From the NCBI RefSeq assembly GCF_004337475.1, contig NZ_SJZJ01000005.1, positions 87,178 through 151,177 on the forward strand: DNA of 64,000 nt, given 5' to 3'. The notes below the pieces were generated by a model. It saw nothing but the letters and a program-made list of their open reading frames with translations, was not told where the DNA came from and did no database searches. Positions 52,330-62,008 of the stretch are shown here, one piece after another. How positions within the stretch are numbered: position 1 is the first letter of the stretch; the number at the start of each line of letters is the position of its first letter. Origin of the DNA: Nocardioides jejuensis. Its GTDB lineage: Bacteria; Actinomycetota; Actinomycetes; Propionibacteriales; Nocardioidaceae. The position numbers were made by a program, and so were the translations under genes.

Positions 52330-54339
52330 ATGCTGCGTGCTGCCGAAGGGGCGACGCGACGGGCCGGGGTCCTCCTCGTGGTGGGGCTGGCCTACTACGC
52401 CGGCGCCCGTGTGGGTCTGGGGCTCTCCCTGGTCGAGCACAACGTCACGCCGCTGTGGCCGCCGACGGGCATCGCGGTGGCGGCGTTCGTCCTGATCGGG
52501 CGGTCGGCATGGCCCGCCGTGGCTGCAGCGGCGTTCCTGGTCAACCTCCCCATCACCTCCACCCCGGTGGCCGCCGGCGCAACGGCGATCGGCAACGTCC
52601 TCGCGCCGCTGGCGGCGGTCGCGATGCTGCAGGCGTTCGGCTTCCGGCGGCAGCTGGACCGGCAGCGGGACGCCCACCTCGTGGTGCTGTGTGCACTCGC
52701 GAGCGGGCTGATCAGTGCGACCGTCGGGTCGCTCACCCTTCTCGCGTCGGGAGCCATCGACGCGGACCGGTTCCTGGGAGCGTGGGCGGTCTGGTGGACC
52801 GGGGACGCCATGGGGGTGCTCGTGGTCGCGCCGGTGCTCCTGGCCATTCCGCTGTTCCTGGAGCCCCCGCGCTGGACCACCCGTCAGTGGGCCGAGGGGC
52901 TCGGCTTCTGGGCATGCATCGCGTTCGTCTCCCTCGTCGGGATGCGGTCGAACCTGCCCGTGCTCTTCCCCGTCCTGCCGTTCCTGGGCTGGGCGGCGTG
53001 GCGGCTCCAGCTGCGAGGAGCAGCGCCCGCAGCGCTCGTCGCCTCGGTCGTGACCACCTGGGCCGCGACCCATGGCTACGGCGTCTTCGCCCGCGGGACC
53101 CTCTTCCAGCAGATGCTGACGCTGCAGGCGTTCAACGTCTGCGTCACGCTGATGTCGTTCTTCCTCGCCGCCCTGGTGAGCGACCGCCGCAGGAGCGCCG
53201 AGATGCTCGTCGGCCGTGCGGATGCCCGCCTCGATCGCGAGCACGAGATCGCCGTGGCGCTGCAGCAGACGCTGCTCCCGGCCCAGCTGCCGGCCATCCC
53301 CGGGGTCGAGATCGCCGCCCGCTACATCCCGGCCAGCTCGGACATGCAGGTCGGCGGCGACTGGTACGACGTCATGGTGCTGCCCGACGGCTCGATCGGG
53401 CTGGTCATCGGTGATGTCGCCGGCCACGGCCTGGCCGCCGCGGCCACCATGGGGCAGGTGCGGATGGCCGTGCGCGCCTACGCCCTGCAGGACCCGGCCC
53501 CGGCGTCCGTGCTGGCGAACCTCCACCACCTCGCCATGCAGCCGCCGGTCGTGACGATGACGACGCTGCTCTACCTGTCGTACGACCCGGACTCGCGGCT
53601 GCTCCGGTTCGCGAACGCCGGCCACCCGCCCGCGCTCGCGATCGATCAGCAGGACGCGACGTACATCGCGGAGGCCGGCTCGCCGCCGGTCGCTGTCTCG
53701 CCGACCGGCGAGTACCTCGAGTCCTCCGTCGTCCTCGCCGCCGGTGCCACCCTGCTGCTCTACACCGACGGTCTCGTCGAACGCCGGGGCGCCTCGATCC
53801 AGGACGGCCTCGACCGGCTTCGTGTGCTCGCGGCGACGCTGGCCGACGCGGGACTCGAGGAGCTGTGCGACGCGCTCATCACGGAGATGCTCGACCACTA
53901 TCCGGTGGAGGACGACGTCGCCCTCCTGGTCCTCCGGACCCGACGCGCTGACGGTGGCCCGCTGCACATCGAGGTCCCGGCCGAGGCGCAGGTGCTCGTG
54001 CAGGTCCGCAACGCGCTGCGACGGTGGCTGCGCGACGTCGGCGTCGAGGAGGCGATCGCCGGTGAGGTGCTCGTGGCGTGCGGCGAGGCGTGCAACAACG
54101 TGGTCGAGCACGCGTACGGCGCGGTCACCGGCAACCTGGGGATCGACCTGAGGGTGGACGATGGCGTGATCGAGGTCGCGATCCGGGATCGCGGCGCGTG
54201 GCGTCCCGAGGCGGATCGCGGCGGCGGCTGGGGCCTCGACCTCGCCCGCGCGCTGATGGACACCGTCGAGGTGCGGGGTGCGGCGGACGGCACCGAGGTC
54301 GTGATGCGTCGGAAGGTCAATGCGGGAGGGGACCGATGA
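52330..54339 (+). CDS. MASE1-SpoIIE phosphatase-HATPase signalling protein
   Basis: A 669-residue three-part regulator. Residues 1-300 form an 8-9-helix MASE1 membrane sensor (HNVTPLWPPTGIAVAAFVL). Then a PP2C/SpoIIE domain: QQTLLPAQLPAIPGVE, GGDWYDVMVLPDGSIGLVIG, DVAGHGLAAAATMGQVR, LLLYTDGLVERRG, EDDVALLVLR. The last 120 residues are an RsbW-like HATPase with EACNNVVEHAYG. It would dephosphorylate, and perhaps also phosphorylate, the STAS protein encoded next (4-base overlap) to switch an alternative sigma factor. Confidence 0.9.
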   Translation: MLRAAEGATRRAGVLLVVGLAYYAGARVGLGLSLVEHNVTPLWPPTGIAVAAFVLIGRSAWPAVAAAAFLVNLPITSTPVAAGATAIGNVLAPLAAVAMLQAFGFRRQLDRQRDAHLVVLCALASGLISATVGSLTLLASGAIDADRFLGAWAVWWTGDAMGVLVVAPVLLAIPLFLEPPRWTTRQWAEGLGFWACIAFVSLVGMRSNLPVLFPVLPFLGWAAWRLQLRGAAPAALVASVVTTWAATHGYGVFARGTLFQQMLTLQAFNVCVTLMSFFLAALVSDRRRSAEMLVGRADARLDREHEIAVALQQTLLPAQLPAIPGVEIAARYIPASSDMQVGGDWYDVMVLPDGSIGLVIGDVAGHGLAAAATMGQVRMAVRAYALQDPAPASVLANLHHLAMQPPVVTMTTLLYLSYDPDSRLLRFANAGHPPALAIDQQDATYIAEAGSPPVAVSPTGEYLESSVVLAAGATLLLYTDGLVERRGASIQDGLDRLRVLAATLADAGLEELCDALITEMLDHYPVEDDVALLVLRTRRADGGPLHIEVPAEAQVLVQVRNALRRWLRDVGVEEAIAGEVLVACGEACNNVVEHAYGAVTGNLGIDLRVDDGVIEVAIRDRGAWRPEADRGGGWGLDLARALMDTVEVRGAADGTEVVMRRKVNAGGDR

Positions 54340-54668
54340 GCGGGCTGGTGGATGTTGTCGCCGCGGACCGCGAGGACGTCCGCATCGCGCGGGTCAGCGG
54401 CGAGATCGACCTGTCCAACGCGCGCGCCGTGCTGGAGGCGATCGGCGATGCCGTCCGCAGCGGCGCGACGTCGATCGTCGTGGACCTGAGCGGCGTGACC
54501 TTCCTGGACAGCTCCGGGATCGCGATGCTGTTCCGGCTCCAGCAGCGGATCGCCTATAGCCGCCAGGAGCTGAGGCTCGTCGTGCCACGGGGATCGACGG
54601 TCCGCCGGGTCCTGGAGCTGGCCCGGGTGCCGGACCTGATCCCGATCCAGGACACGCTCGACGGCTAG
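54336..54668 (+). CDS. STAS-domain anti-sigma factor antagonist
   Basis: A 110-residue STAS protein: VARVSGEIDLSNA-like strand, VVDLSGVTFLDSSGIAMLF with the phospho-accepting serine region DSSG, and LRLVVPRGSTVRRVLELARV. When unphosphorylated it captures an anti-sigma kinase. Overlap with the SpoIIE phosphatase gene (ATGA) marks that protein as its partner. Confidence 0.9.
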   Translation: MSGLVDVVAADREDVRIARVSGEIDLSNARAVLEAIGDAVRSGATSIVVDLSGVTFLDSSGIAMLFRLQQRIAYSRQELRLVVPRGSTVRRVLELARVPDLIPIQDTLDG

Positions 54669-54694
54669 CGGAGCGTGATCAACATCGCGGCGAC

Positions 54695-54713
54695 ATAGGT
54701 AAGCCTGCCCTTA
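54695..54713 (+). promoter_or_regulatory. Probable IdeR/DtxR iron box over a leaderless promoter
   Basis: ATAGGTAAGCCTGCCCTTA matches the IdeR/DtxR 19-base consensus TTAGGTTAGSCTAACCTAA at 14 of 19 positions. It ends beside TATACG, a good -10, whose expected start site falls at or just before the ATG at 54726, and no Shine-Dalgarno is seen. Binding of iron-loaded IdeR would block this promoter. Confidence 0.6.
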
Positions 54714-54725
54714 TACGATTCCTCC

Positions 54726-57368
54726 ATGTCCGTCACCGTCCCCGTCGCGCTGCCGATCGGCGACGGCCACGTCGCGCCGCTATCGCCGCTCGCGCGGATG
54801 CTGGCCGGGCACGGCGACCGTCGGGCGCTGACCGGCGCCGGCGCCGGCGACGGCATCACGTACGCCGACCTGGCCGCCCGCGTGGGCCGGTTCGCTGCCC
54901 GCCTCCGGGTGACGGAGCTCGGTCGCCGGCTCGTCCTCGTCGAGGCTGGCAACGACGCCGACACCCTGATCGCCTGGCTCGGCTCCTCAGCGGCCGGCTG
55001 CCCCGTGCTCCTCACGGGCCCCGGGGCTGCCCGCGACGCCCTCGTGGCGGCGTACGACCCGGACGTCGTGTGGGACGGCGCGCTGACCGAGCGCCGGGCC
55101 ACGACCACCCACGACCTGCACCCCGACCTTGCGCTCCTGCTCTCCACGAGCGGGAGCACCGGCAGCCCGAAGCTGGTCCGCCTGAGCCACACCAACCTGG
55201 TCGCCAACGCCCGCGCGATCGCCGAGTACCTCGACATCCGCCCCGATGACGTCGCGGCGACGACCCTGCCCGTGCACTACTGCTACGGCCTCAGCGTCGT
55301 GCACAGCCACCTGGTCGCCGGCGCGACGGTGCACCTGACCGGGCGCTCCGTCACCGACGCCGCGTTCTGGGACGAGGCCCGCGCGGCCGGTGTGACGACG
55401 TTCCCCGGGGTGCCGCACACCTTCGACATGCTCGAGGCCCTCGGGTTCACCGGCGCCGAGCTCCCGAGCCTGCGCTACCTGACCCAGGCCGGTGGGAGGC
55501 TCGCTCCCGAGGCGGTACGCCGCCATGCCCAGCGGGGCGAGGCCCACGGCTGGGACCTCGTCGTCATGTACGGCGCGACCGAGGCCACGGCCCGGATGGC
55601 GTTCCTGCCGCCGCACCTGGCCACCACGGCCCCCGACACCATCGGCATCCCGATCCCCGGCGGATCGCTGGTCGTCGAGCCGCGCCCTGACGTGTCGACC
55701 GACCCCGAGGTCGGCGAGCTCGTCTACCGCGGCGACAACGTCATGCTGGGCTACGCCACCTCGCCGGCCGACCTCACCCTCGGCCGCACCGTGCACGAGC
55801 TCCGCACCGGCGACCTCGGTCGGCAGCGCGAGGACGGTCTCTTCGAGGTCGTCGGACGCTGCTCGCGGATCGCGAAGGTCTTCGGGCTCCGCGTCGACCT
55901 GGACCGCGTCGAGCGCGCGTTGCTCGCTGCGGGCATCGTGAGCGCGGTCGCGGACGGGGGAGAGGCGCTCGTCGTGGCGGTGGCCTCCGGCGCGGCGCCG
56001 GTCGATCAGCCGCGCGTCCTGGCAGCGGTCCAGGGTGCGACGGGCCTTCCGCCTGCCGGCGTACGGCTCGTGACGCCCGTCGACCTCCCGCGGCTGTCGA
56101 GCGGCAAGGTCGACTACCGGGCGATTGCCGCTGCCGGGGTCGCGTCGACTACCGCGGTCCTCCGCGAGAGCGTCACCGGCGACGACGTCGCGAGCGTCTA
56201 TGCCTCCCTGCTCGGCAAGGCCGCCGGGCCCGCCGACTCCTTCCGTGCCCTCGGCGGCGACTCGCTGTCGTACGTCGAGGCGTCGCTGCGCCTGGAGGCG
56301 CTGCTCGGCACGCTGCCCTCCGACTGGACCGCGCGCACCGCTGAGGACCTTGCCGGGTGCGCGCTCTCCGCGGACGAGCGATCCGCCCGCGCCGCTGCGC
56401 CCGCTGGCCGGCTGGCTCGCTGGTTCGGCGCCGCCCGGACCGTCGAGACCACCGTCCTGATGCGCGCGCTCGCCATCGTCACGATCGTCGGCTCCCACGC
56501 GAACCTCTTCGTGCTGCTCGGTGGCGCACACACGCTCTTTGCCGTGCTCGGCTTCAACTTCTCGCGCTTCCACGTCGACCTGCCGCGGCGGGAGCGGACC
56601 CGCGCGGTCCTCCGCAGTGCAACGCGGATCGCGCTCCCCGCCGTGCTGGTGATCGGCGTCGTGTCGACGTACAAGCAAGGTGTCGGCTGGAAGCAGGTGT
56701 TGCTCCTCAACTGGCTGCTCGGACCCGACCACTGGGTCAACCCGGAGTGGCGCTACTGGTTCATCGAGGTGGCGCTGCTGCTGATGCTCACCGGAGCGGC
56801 GCTGCTGGCCGTCCCGGCGCTCGACCGCGCGTGCCGCCGCCGCCCGTTCGCGTTCCCGATCGCCCTGGTGCTCGTCGGTCTCGTGCCGCGCTACGGCCTG
56901 CGGGCCTGGCCCGGGGGAGACCTCGACCAGCGGTCGTTCACGCTCGGGTCGCTCCAGCTCGGTGGCGGTGACTACATGCACCGCGCGCAGGTCGTCTTCT
57001 TCCTCTTCGCGCTCGGCTGGGCCGCAGCCCGCGCGGCGACGCCCCGCCAGCGCCTGCTGGTCAGCGCCCTCGCGCTCGGCACGGTGTGGAGCTTCTTCGA
57101 GCACGAGCCCGCGCGCGACACCTACGTCATCCTCGGCATCCTCGCGCTCACCTGGCTGCGCGACGTCCGCCTCCCGGCCCGGGTGGTGCCCGTCGTGGGC
57201 GCGCTCGCGTCCGCGTCGATGTGGATCTACCTCGTGCACTGGGAGATCTACCCCCACCTCGAGAACCGGGTCCCGGTCCTGGCGACGCTCCTGTCCCTGA
57301 TCGCCGGCGTCCTCGCGTGGCAGGCGTGGACCCGTGGAGAGGCGGCGCTGCGGCGGCGTACGCGATGA
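54726..57368 (+). CDS. Adenylation-carrier-membrane acyltransferase fusion
   Basis: An 880-residue protein with three parts. Residues 1-470: AMP-forming ligase (P-loop STSGSTGSPKL at 140-150, MYGATEA at 281, TGDLG at 361, A10 lysine K461 in LSSGKVDYR). Residues 480-545: phosphopantetheine carrier with S513 in LGGDSLSYVE. Residues 575-875: acyltransferase-3 membrane domain with about 10 helices and H591 in IVGSHANLF. Inferred action: activate an acid, hold it as a thioester, and pass it to an acceptor at the membrane. The iron box upstream suggests a siderophore- or iron-stress-linked product. It overlaps purU by 4 bases. Confidence 0.85.
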   Translation: MSVTVPVALPIGDGHVAPLSPLARMLAGHGDRRALTGAGAGDGITYADLAARVGRFAARLRVTELGRRLVLVEAGNDADTLIAWLGSSAAGCPVLLTGPGAARDALVAAYDPDVVWDGALTERRATTTHDLHPDLALLLSTSGSTGSPKLVRLSHTNLVANARAIAEYLDIRPDDVAATTLPVHYCYGLSVVHSHLVAGATVHLTGRSVTDAAFWDEARAAGVTTFPGVPHTFDMLEALGFTGAELPSLRYLTQAGGRLAPEAVRRHAQRGEAHGWDLVVMYGATEATARMAFLPPHLATTAPDTIGIPIPGGSLVVEPRPDVSTDPEVGELVYRGDNVMLGYATSPADLTLGRTVHELRTGDLGRQREDGLFEVVGRCSRIAKVFGLRVDLDRVERALLAAGIVSAVADGGEALVVAVASGAAPVDQPRVLAAVQGATGLPPAGVRLVTPVDLPRLSSGKVDYRAIAAAGVASTTAVLRESVTGDDVASVYASLLGKAAGPADSFRALGGDSLSYVEASLRLEALLGTLPSDWTARTAEDLAGCALSADERSARAAAPAGRLARWFGAARTVETTVLMRALAIVTIVGSHANLFVLLGGAHTLFAVLGFNFSRFHVDLPRRERTRAVLRSATRIALPAVLVIGVVSTYKQGVGWKQVLLLNWLLGPDHWVNPEWRYWFIEVALLLMLTGAALLAVPALDRACRRRPFAFPIALVLVGLVPRYGLRAWPGGDLDQRSFTLGSLQLGGGDYMHRAQVVFFLFALGWAAARAATPRQRLLVSALALGTVWSFFEHEPARDTYVILGILALTWLRDVRLPARVVPVVGALASASMWIYLVHWEIYPHLENRVPVLATLLSLIAGVLAWQAWTRGEAALRRRTR

Positions 57369-58225
57369 TGGTGCGCACCATGGATCGCTACGTGCTCACC
57401 CTCAGCTGCCCCGACCAGCCCGGCATCATCCGTGCCTTCGCCGAGGGCGTCGTGCAGGCGCAGGGCAACATCGTCGACAACAAGCAGTACACCGACCCGG
57501 AGACGGGCACGTTCAGCATGCGCACGGAGTTCGACAGCCCGGTGGGCGACCTCGGTGAGGTCCGCCGCCTGCTCGACGCGGCGCTCTCGGCGTACGACGC
57601 GACGATCACGCTCCGCCCGGAGTCGCAGCGTCGCCGCGTGCTGCTCATGGTCAGCAAGGCCGACCACTGCCTCCTCGACCTGCTCTACCGCTGGGAGAAC
57701 GGCGAGCTGCCGGTCGACATCCCGGTCATCGTCTCCAACCACACCGACCTGCAGCCGATCGCGGAGCGCCACGGCATCCCGTTCGTGCACATCCCGGTGA
57801 CGAAGGAGACCAAGCCGGACGCCGAAGCCGCGCTGCTGGCACTGGTCGAGGAGCACGCCGTCGACTTCGTCGTGCTGGCCCGCTACATGCAGGTCCTCTC
57901 CGACTCGCTGTGCGCCGCCCTGCCCGGCCGGATCATCAACATCCACCACTCGTTCCTGCCCGGCTTCAAGGGTGCGAAGCCCTACCACCAGGCGCACGCG
58001 CGCGGCGTGAAGCTGATCGGTGCCACGGCGCACTACGTCACCGCCGATCTCGATGAGGGCCCGATCATCGAGCAGGACGTCGCCCGCGTCGACCACGCGT
58101 GGACGGCCGAGCAGTTGGTCGCCCACGGCCGCGACGTCGAGCGCCTCGTCCTGTCGCGCGCCGTCCACCGGCACGCCGAGGACCGCGTCCTGCTGACCGG
58201 CGTCCGCACGATCGTCTTCGACTGA
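57365..58225 (+). CDS. purU: Formyltetrahydrofolate deformylase
   Basis: A 286-residue enzyme: N-terminal ACT domain (YVLTLSCPDQPGIIRAFAEG), then a formyltransferase fold with IPVIVSNHTDLQPIA, VVLARYMQVLS, INIHHSFLPGFKGAKPYHQAHARG and the catalytic Asp region DLDEGPIIEQDV. It yields formate for purine synthesis and balances one-carbon units. ATG overlaps the previous stop; an internal ATG 15 bases on is possible. Confidence 0.94.
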   Translation: MMVRTMDRYVLTLSCPDQPGIIRAFAEGVVQAQGNIVDNKQYTDPETGTFSMRTEFDSPVGDLGEVRRLLDAALSAYDATITLRPESQRRRVLLMVSKADHCLLDLLYRWENGELPVDIPVIVSNHTDLQPIAERHGIPFVHIPVTKETKPDAEAALLALVEEHAVDFVVLARYMQVLSDSLCAALPGRIINIHHSFLPGFKGAKPYHQAHARGVKLIGATAHYVTADLDEGPIIEQDVARVDHAWTAEQLVAHGRDVERLVLSRAVHRHAEDRVLLTGVRTIVFD

Positions 58226-58333
58226 CGCATGGCCGCCTGACGGCCCGGGAATGCCCGCGCACGGTCCGTCGTTGTCGCGGCTGGAGCCCTGCCGTGTCGG
58301 GCAGGGGCACCCGGACCGACCGGAGGAGGCTGC

Positions 58334-59590
58334 ATGACCCGCATCGCGATGGTCAGCATGCACACCTCCCCGCTCGACCAGCCCGGCACGGGCGACGCAG
58401 GCGGCATGAACGTCTACGTCCTCGAGCTCTCCCGGCGCCTCGCCGAGCGGGGCATCGCCGTCGACGTCTTCACCCGCGCGACCTCCTCGCGCGCGCCGCA
58501 GATCGTCGAGGTCGGTGACCGGATCCTGGTCCGCAACATCCACGCCGGCCCGTTCGAGGGGCTCGGCAAGACCGAGCTGCCCGGCCAGATGTGCACCTTC
58601 GCCCGCGAGGTGATGCGCGCCGAGGCGTCGCAGCGCCCGGGGCACTACGCCGCGATCCACTCGCACTACTGGCTCTCGGGCCAGATCGGCGCGCTGGCCC
58701 GCGACCGCTGGGGCGTCCCGCTGGTCCACTCCATGCACACGATGGCCAAGGTCAAGAACGAGTCCCTCGCTGTCGGCGACACTCCCGAGCCCGCTGCCCG
58801 GGTGATCGGCGAGGAGCAGGTGGTCGAGGCCGCCGACGTGCTGATCGCCAACACCGACATCGAGGCCAAGCAGCTCATCAACCTGTACGACGCCGAGCCG
58901 GCGCGCGTCGAGGTCGTGCACCCGGGCGTCGACCTGCGCCGCTTCGTCCCGGTCGACAAGGCGGCGGCCCGCGAGGCGCTCGGCCTGCCGATCGACGCCG
59001 ACATCCTGCTCTTCGCCGGCCGGATCCAGCCGCTCAAGGCTCCCGACGTCCTGCTCCGCGCGGTCGCGGTGCTGCTCGCCGAGACCCCCGCCTTGCGCCA
59101 CCGCCTCGTGGTCCCCGTCGTGGGTGGGCCGTCGGGCTCAGGCCTCGAGCACCCGACGGCTCTGGCCGACCTCGCCCGCGACCTCGGCATCGCCGACGTC
59201 GTGCGGTTCGTGCCCCCGGTCGAGCAGGCCGAGCTCGCGCTGTGGATGGCCGCCGCCAGCGTCGTGGCGGTGCCCAGCTTCAACGAGTCGTTCGGGCTCG
59301 TCGCGGTCGAGGCCCAGGCGACGGGGACCCCGGTCGTCGCCGCCGACGTCGGCGGGCTCCCGACCGTCGTACGGCAGGGGCACTCGGGGCTGCTGGTGCC
59401 GACCCACGAGCCGCGCGACTGGGCCAACGCGCTCCGACGGATCATCGAGGATCCCGTCCTCGCGCTGAACCTGTCGATCGGCGCACGCGAGCAGGCGCGA
59501 CACTTCTCCTGGGAACGAACCGCGGATCGCACGCTCGAGGTCTACGAGCAGGCGGCTCGCCTGATGCGTGAGGAGCTGGCGATCCGATGA
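58334..59590 (+). CDS. mshA: D-inositol-3-phosphate glycosyltransferase (mycothiol)
   Basis: A 418-residue GT4 enzyme for the first step of mycothiol synthesis, joining GlcNAc to inositol phosphate. Diagnostic: [66 protein letters not shown] and [28 protein letters not shown] before the ATG. Overlaps the next gene by 4 bases, as mshA is followed by Rv0487 in M. tuberculosis. Confidence 0.95.
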   Translation: MTRIAMVSMHTSPLDQPGTGDAGGMNVYVLELSRRLAERGIAVDVFTRATSSRAPQIVEVGDRILVRNIHAGPFEGLGKTELPGQMCTFAREVMRAEASQRPGHYAAIHSHYWLSGQIGALARDRWGVPLVHSMHTMAKVKNESLAVGDTPEPAARVIGEEQVVEAADVLIANTDIEAKQLINLYDAEPARVEVVHPGVDLRRFVPVDKAAAREALGLPIDADILLFAGRIQPLKAPDVLLRAVAVLLAETPALRHRLVVPVVGGPSGSGLEHPTALADLARDLGIADVVRFVPPVEQAELALWMAAASVVAVPSFNESFGLVAVEAQATGTPVVAADVGGLPTVVRQGHSGLLVPTHEPRDWANALRRIIEDPVLALNLSIGAREQARHFSWERTADRTLEVYEQAARLMREELAIR

Positions 59591-60111
59591 CGGACGCACA
59601 CGACGACCTGCAGACCGTGATCCCGGAGGAAGCCGCCGCCGTGGTGCGCAGCTGGCTCGGGGACAACGGCCTCGACTTCGAGGAGAAGACGCCGGGGCAG
59701 ATCTCCTTCTCGCTCCCCGGCGAGAAGAAGCTGCAGACGCCGGTCCGGGTCGACCTCGGCCCGCACGCGCTCGGCATCCACGCCTTCGTCTGCCGCAACC
59801 CCGACGAGAACCACGTCGGCGTCTACCGCTGGCTGCTCGAGAAGAACCTTCGCCTCTTCGCGGTCGCCTTCGCCGTCGACAAGGACGGCGACATCTACCT
59901 CGACGCGCGCCTGCCGCTCTCGGCGGTGACCGCGGACGACCTCGACAACATCCTGGGCACGGTGCTCTCCGTGTCCGACAACAGCTTCAACACCATCCTC
60001 GAGCTGGGCTTCGCGAGCTCCATCCGCAAGGAGTGGGAGTGGCGGCTGAGCCACGGTGAGCCGACCGTCAACCTCGCTGCCTTCGAGCACCTGCGCCCCA
60101 AGGACGCCTGA
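59587..60111 (+). CDS. YbjN-domain protein (Rv0487-like)
   Basis: A 174-residue protein with the YbjN/sensory-type fold: [51 protein letters not shown] and EWRLSHGEP. Function unknown; in mycobacteria its homologue also follows mshA. The gene converges with acyl-CoA dehydrogenase, with 3 bases between stops. Confidence 0.85.
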   Translation: MTDAHDDLQTVIPEEAAAVVRSWLGDNGLDFEEKTPGQISFSLPGEKKLQTPVRVDLGPHALGIHAFVCRNPDENHVGVYRWLLEKNLRLFAVAFAVDKDGDIYLDARLPLSAVTADDLDNILGTVLSVSDNSFNTILELGFASSIRKEWEWRLSHGEPTVNLAAFEHLRPKDA

Positions 60112-60114
60112 GTC

Positions 60115-61272
60115 CTAGAGCCCCATGTCCTTGGCGATGATCGTCTTCATCACCTCGGACGTGCCGCCGTAGATCCGGTTGACCCGGTTGTCGGCGTACA
60201 GGCGCGCGATCGGGTACTCGTTCATGTAGCCGTAGCCGCCGTGGAGCTGCAGGCAGCGGTCGATCACGCGGTGCGCGACCTCCGTGCAGAAGAGCTTCGC
60301 GGACGCCGCCTCGGCCGGCGTGAGCTCGCCGGCATCCAGCGCCTCGAGAGCCCGGTCGGCCACAGCCTGGGCGGCGTCGACCTCGGCCTTGCAGGCCGCC
60401 AGCTCGAACTTGGAGTTCTGGAACGACGCCACCGGCTTGCCGAAGATCTGGCGCTGCTCGACGTACGTCTGCGCCATCCGGACCGCGGCGGCGGCCTGCG
60501 CGTAGGCGCCGTAGGCGATGCCCCAGCGCTCGGAGGCGAGGTTGACGCCGAGGTAGGCGAAGCCCTTGTTCTCCTCGCCGAGCAGGTCCTCGACCGGCAC
60601 CTTGACGTCGACGAATGCCAGCTCGGCGGTGTCAGAGGTGCGCAGGCCGAGCTTGTCGAGCTTGCGACCCACGGAGTAGCCGGGGAGCGAGGTGTCGACG
60701 GCGAAGAGCGAGATGCCGAAGCGACGGTCGTCCTCCTTCGGCGGGCTGGTGCGCGCGCAGACGATCACGCGGTCGGCCAGGACACCGCCGGTGATGAACG
60801 TCTTGGCGCCGTTGAGGACGTAGTGGGTGCCGTCCTCGGAGAGCTTGGCCGTCGAGCGCATGCCGGCGACGTCGGAGCCGGTGCCCGGCTCGGTCATCGC
60901 GAGCGCCCACATCTCCTCGGCGGAGACGAACTTCGGCAGGTAGCGCTGCTTCTGCTCCTCGGTGGCCAGCATCTTGATGTACGGCAGGGCCAGGAGGACG
61001 TGGACGCCGGAGCCGCCGAAGAGGACACCGGCGCGGGTGGTCTCCTCGTACTGGATCGCCTCGAACTTGTGCGAGTCGATGCCGGCGCCGCCGTACTCCT
61101 CGGGGACGGAGATCCCGAAGAGGCCGAGGTCGGCGAGCTTCGTGTAGAGCTCCCGCGGGACCACGCCGGCGGCGAACCACTCGTCGTAGTGCGGGACGAC
61201 TTCCGCCTCGATGAACGAGCGGAGGGTCTGGCGGAAGGACTCGTGGTCCTCGTCGAAAACAGAGCGGCGCAT
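60115..61272 (-). CDS. Acyl-CoA dehydrogenase
   Basis: A 385-residue flavoenzyme: WALAMTEPGTGSDVAGMRSTA and FITGGVLADRVIVCART (FAD-contacting), RQIFGKPVASFQNSKFELA, QLHGGYGYMNEYPIARLYADNR-like region and RIYGGTSEVMKTIIA (catalytic Glu position). It oxidises acyl-CoA to enoyl-CoA. Start ATG at MRRSVFDEDH; there is no clear ribosome site, so leaderless translation is possible. Confidence 0.93.
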   Translation of the reverse strand: MRRSVFDEDHESFRQTLRSFIEAEVVPHYDEWFAAGVVPRELYTKLADLGLFGISVPEEYGGAGIDSHKFEAIQYEETTRAGVLFGGSGVHVLLALPYIKMLATEEQKQRYLPKFVSAEEMWALAMTEPGTGSDVAGMRSTAKLSEDGTHYVLNGAKTFITGGVLADRVIVCARTSPPKEDDRRFGISLFAVDTSLPGYSVGRKLDKLGLRTSDTAELAFVDVKVPVEDLLGEENKGFAYLGVNLASERWGIAYGAYAQAAAAVRMAQTYVEQRQIFGKPVASFQNSKFELAACKAEVDAAQAVADRALEALDAGELTPAEAASAKLFCTEVAHRVIDRCLQLHGGYGYMNEYPIARLYADNRVNRIYGGTSEVMKTIIAKDMGL

Positions 61273-61327
61273 GGACACAGGTCTACACCGTGTGCCCACG
61301 CGCCGTCAGCCGGGGTTGGCCCTCCGG

Positions 61328-62008
61328 TCAGAGGTCGAGCTTGTAACCCAGACCGCGGACGGTCACGAGGAACTTCGGCTCGGACGGGTCCGGCTCGAGC
61401 TTGGCGCGCAGGCGCTTCACGTGGACGTCGAGGGTCTTGGTGTCGCCGACGTAGTCGGAGCCCCAGACGCGGTCGATCAGCTGGCCGCGGGTGAGCACGC
61501 GACCCGGGTTGCGCAGGAACATCTCGAGGAGCTCGAACTCCTTGAGCGGCAGGCGCGTGTCAACGCCGTCGACCGTGACGACGTGGCGCTCGACGTCCAT
61601 GCGGACCGGGCCCGCCTCGAGGGTCTGCGGGGCGAGGTCGCCCGCGTCGGAGCCGCGACGGAGGACGGCGCGGATGCGCGCGACCAGCTCGCGGGGGGAG
61701 TACGGCTTGGTGACGTAGTCATCGGCGCCGAGCTCGAGGCCGACGACCTTGTCGACCTCGTCGTCCTTGGCGCTGACCATGATCACCGGCACGGACGACG
61801 TCTGCCGGATCTGGCGGCACACCTCGGTGCCGGGCAGGCCCGGGAGCATCAGGTCGAGCAGGACGATGTCGGCGCCATTGCGGTCGAACTCGGTGAGCGC
61901 GTCATTGCCATTGGTGGCGACGGCGACCTCGAACCCTTCCTTGCGCAGCATGTACGTCAGGGCGTCGATGTAGCTCTCTTCGTCCTCGACGACGAGTACG
62001 CGGGTCAT
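61328..62008 (-). CDS. regX3: Phosphate-responsive response regulator
   Basis: A 226-residue OmpR/PhoB-type regulator. Receiver: VVEDEESYIDAL, phospho-acceptor in DIVLLDLMLPGLPG, KPYSPRELVARI. Winged helix with FELLEMFLRNPGRVLTRGQLIDRVWG and VKRLRAKLEPDP. It follows senX3 with a 4-base overlap. Expected to control phosphate-starvation genes. Confidence 0.95.
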   Translation of the reverse strand: MTRVLVVEDEESYIDALTYMLRKEGFEVAVATNGNDALTEFDRNGADIVLLDLMLPGLPGTEVCRQIRQTSSVPVIMVSAKDDEVDKVVGLELGADDYVTKPYSPRELVARIRAVLRRGSDAGDLAPQTLEAGPVRMDVERHVVTVDGVDTRLPLKEFELLEMFLRNPGRVLTRGQLIDRVWGSDYVGDTKTLDVHVKRLRAKLEPDPSEPKFLVTVRGLGYKLDL

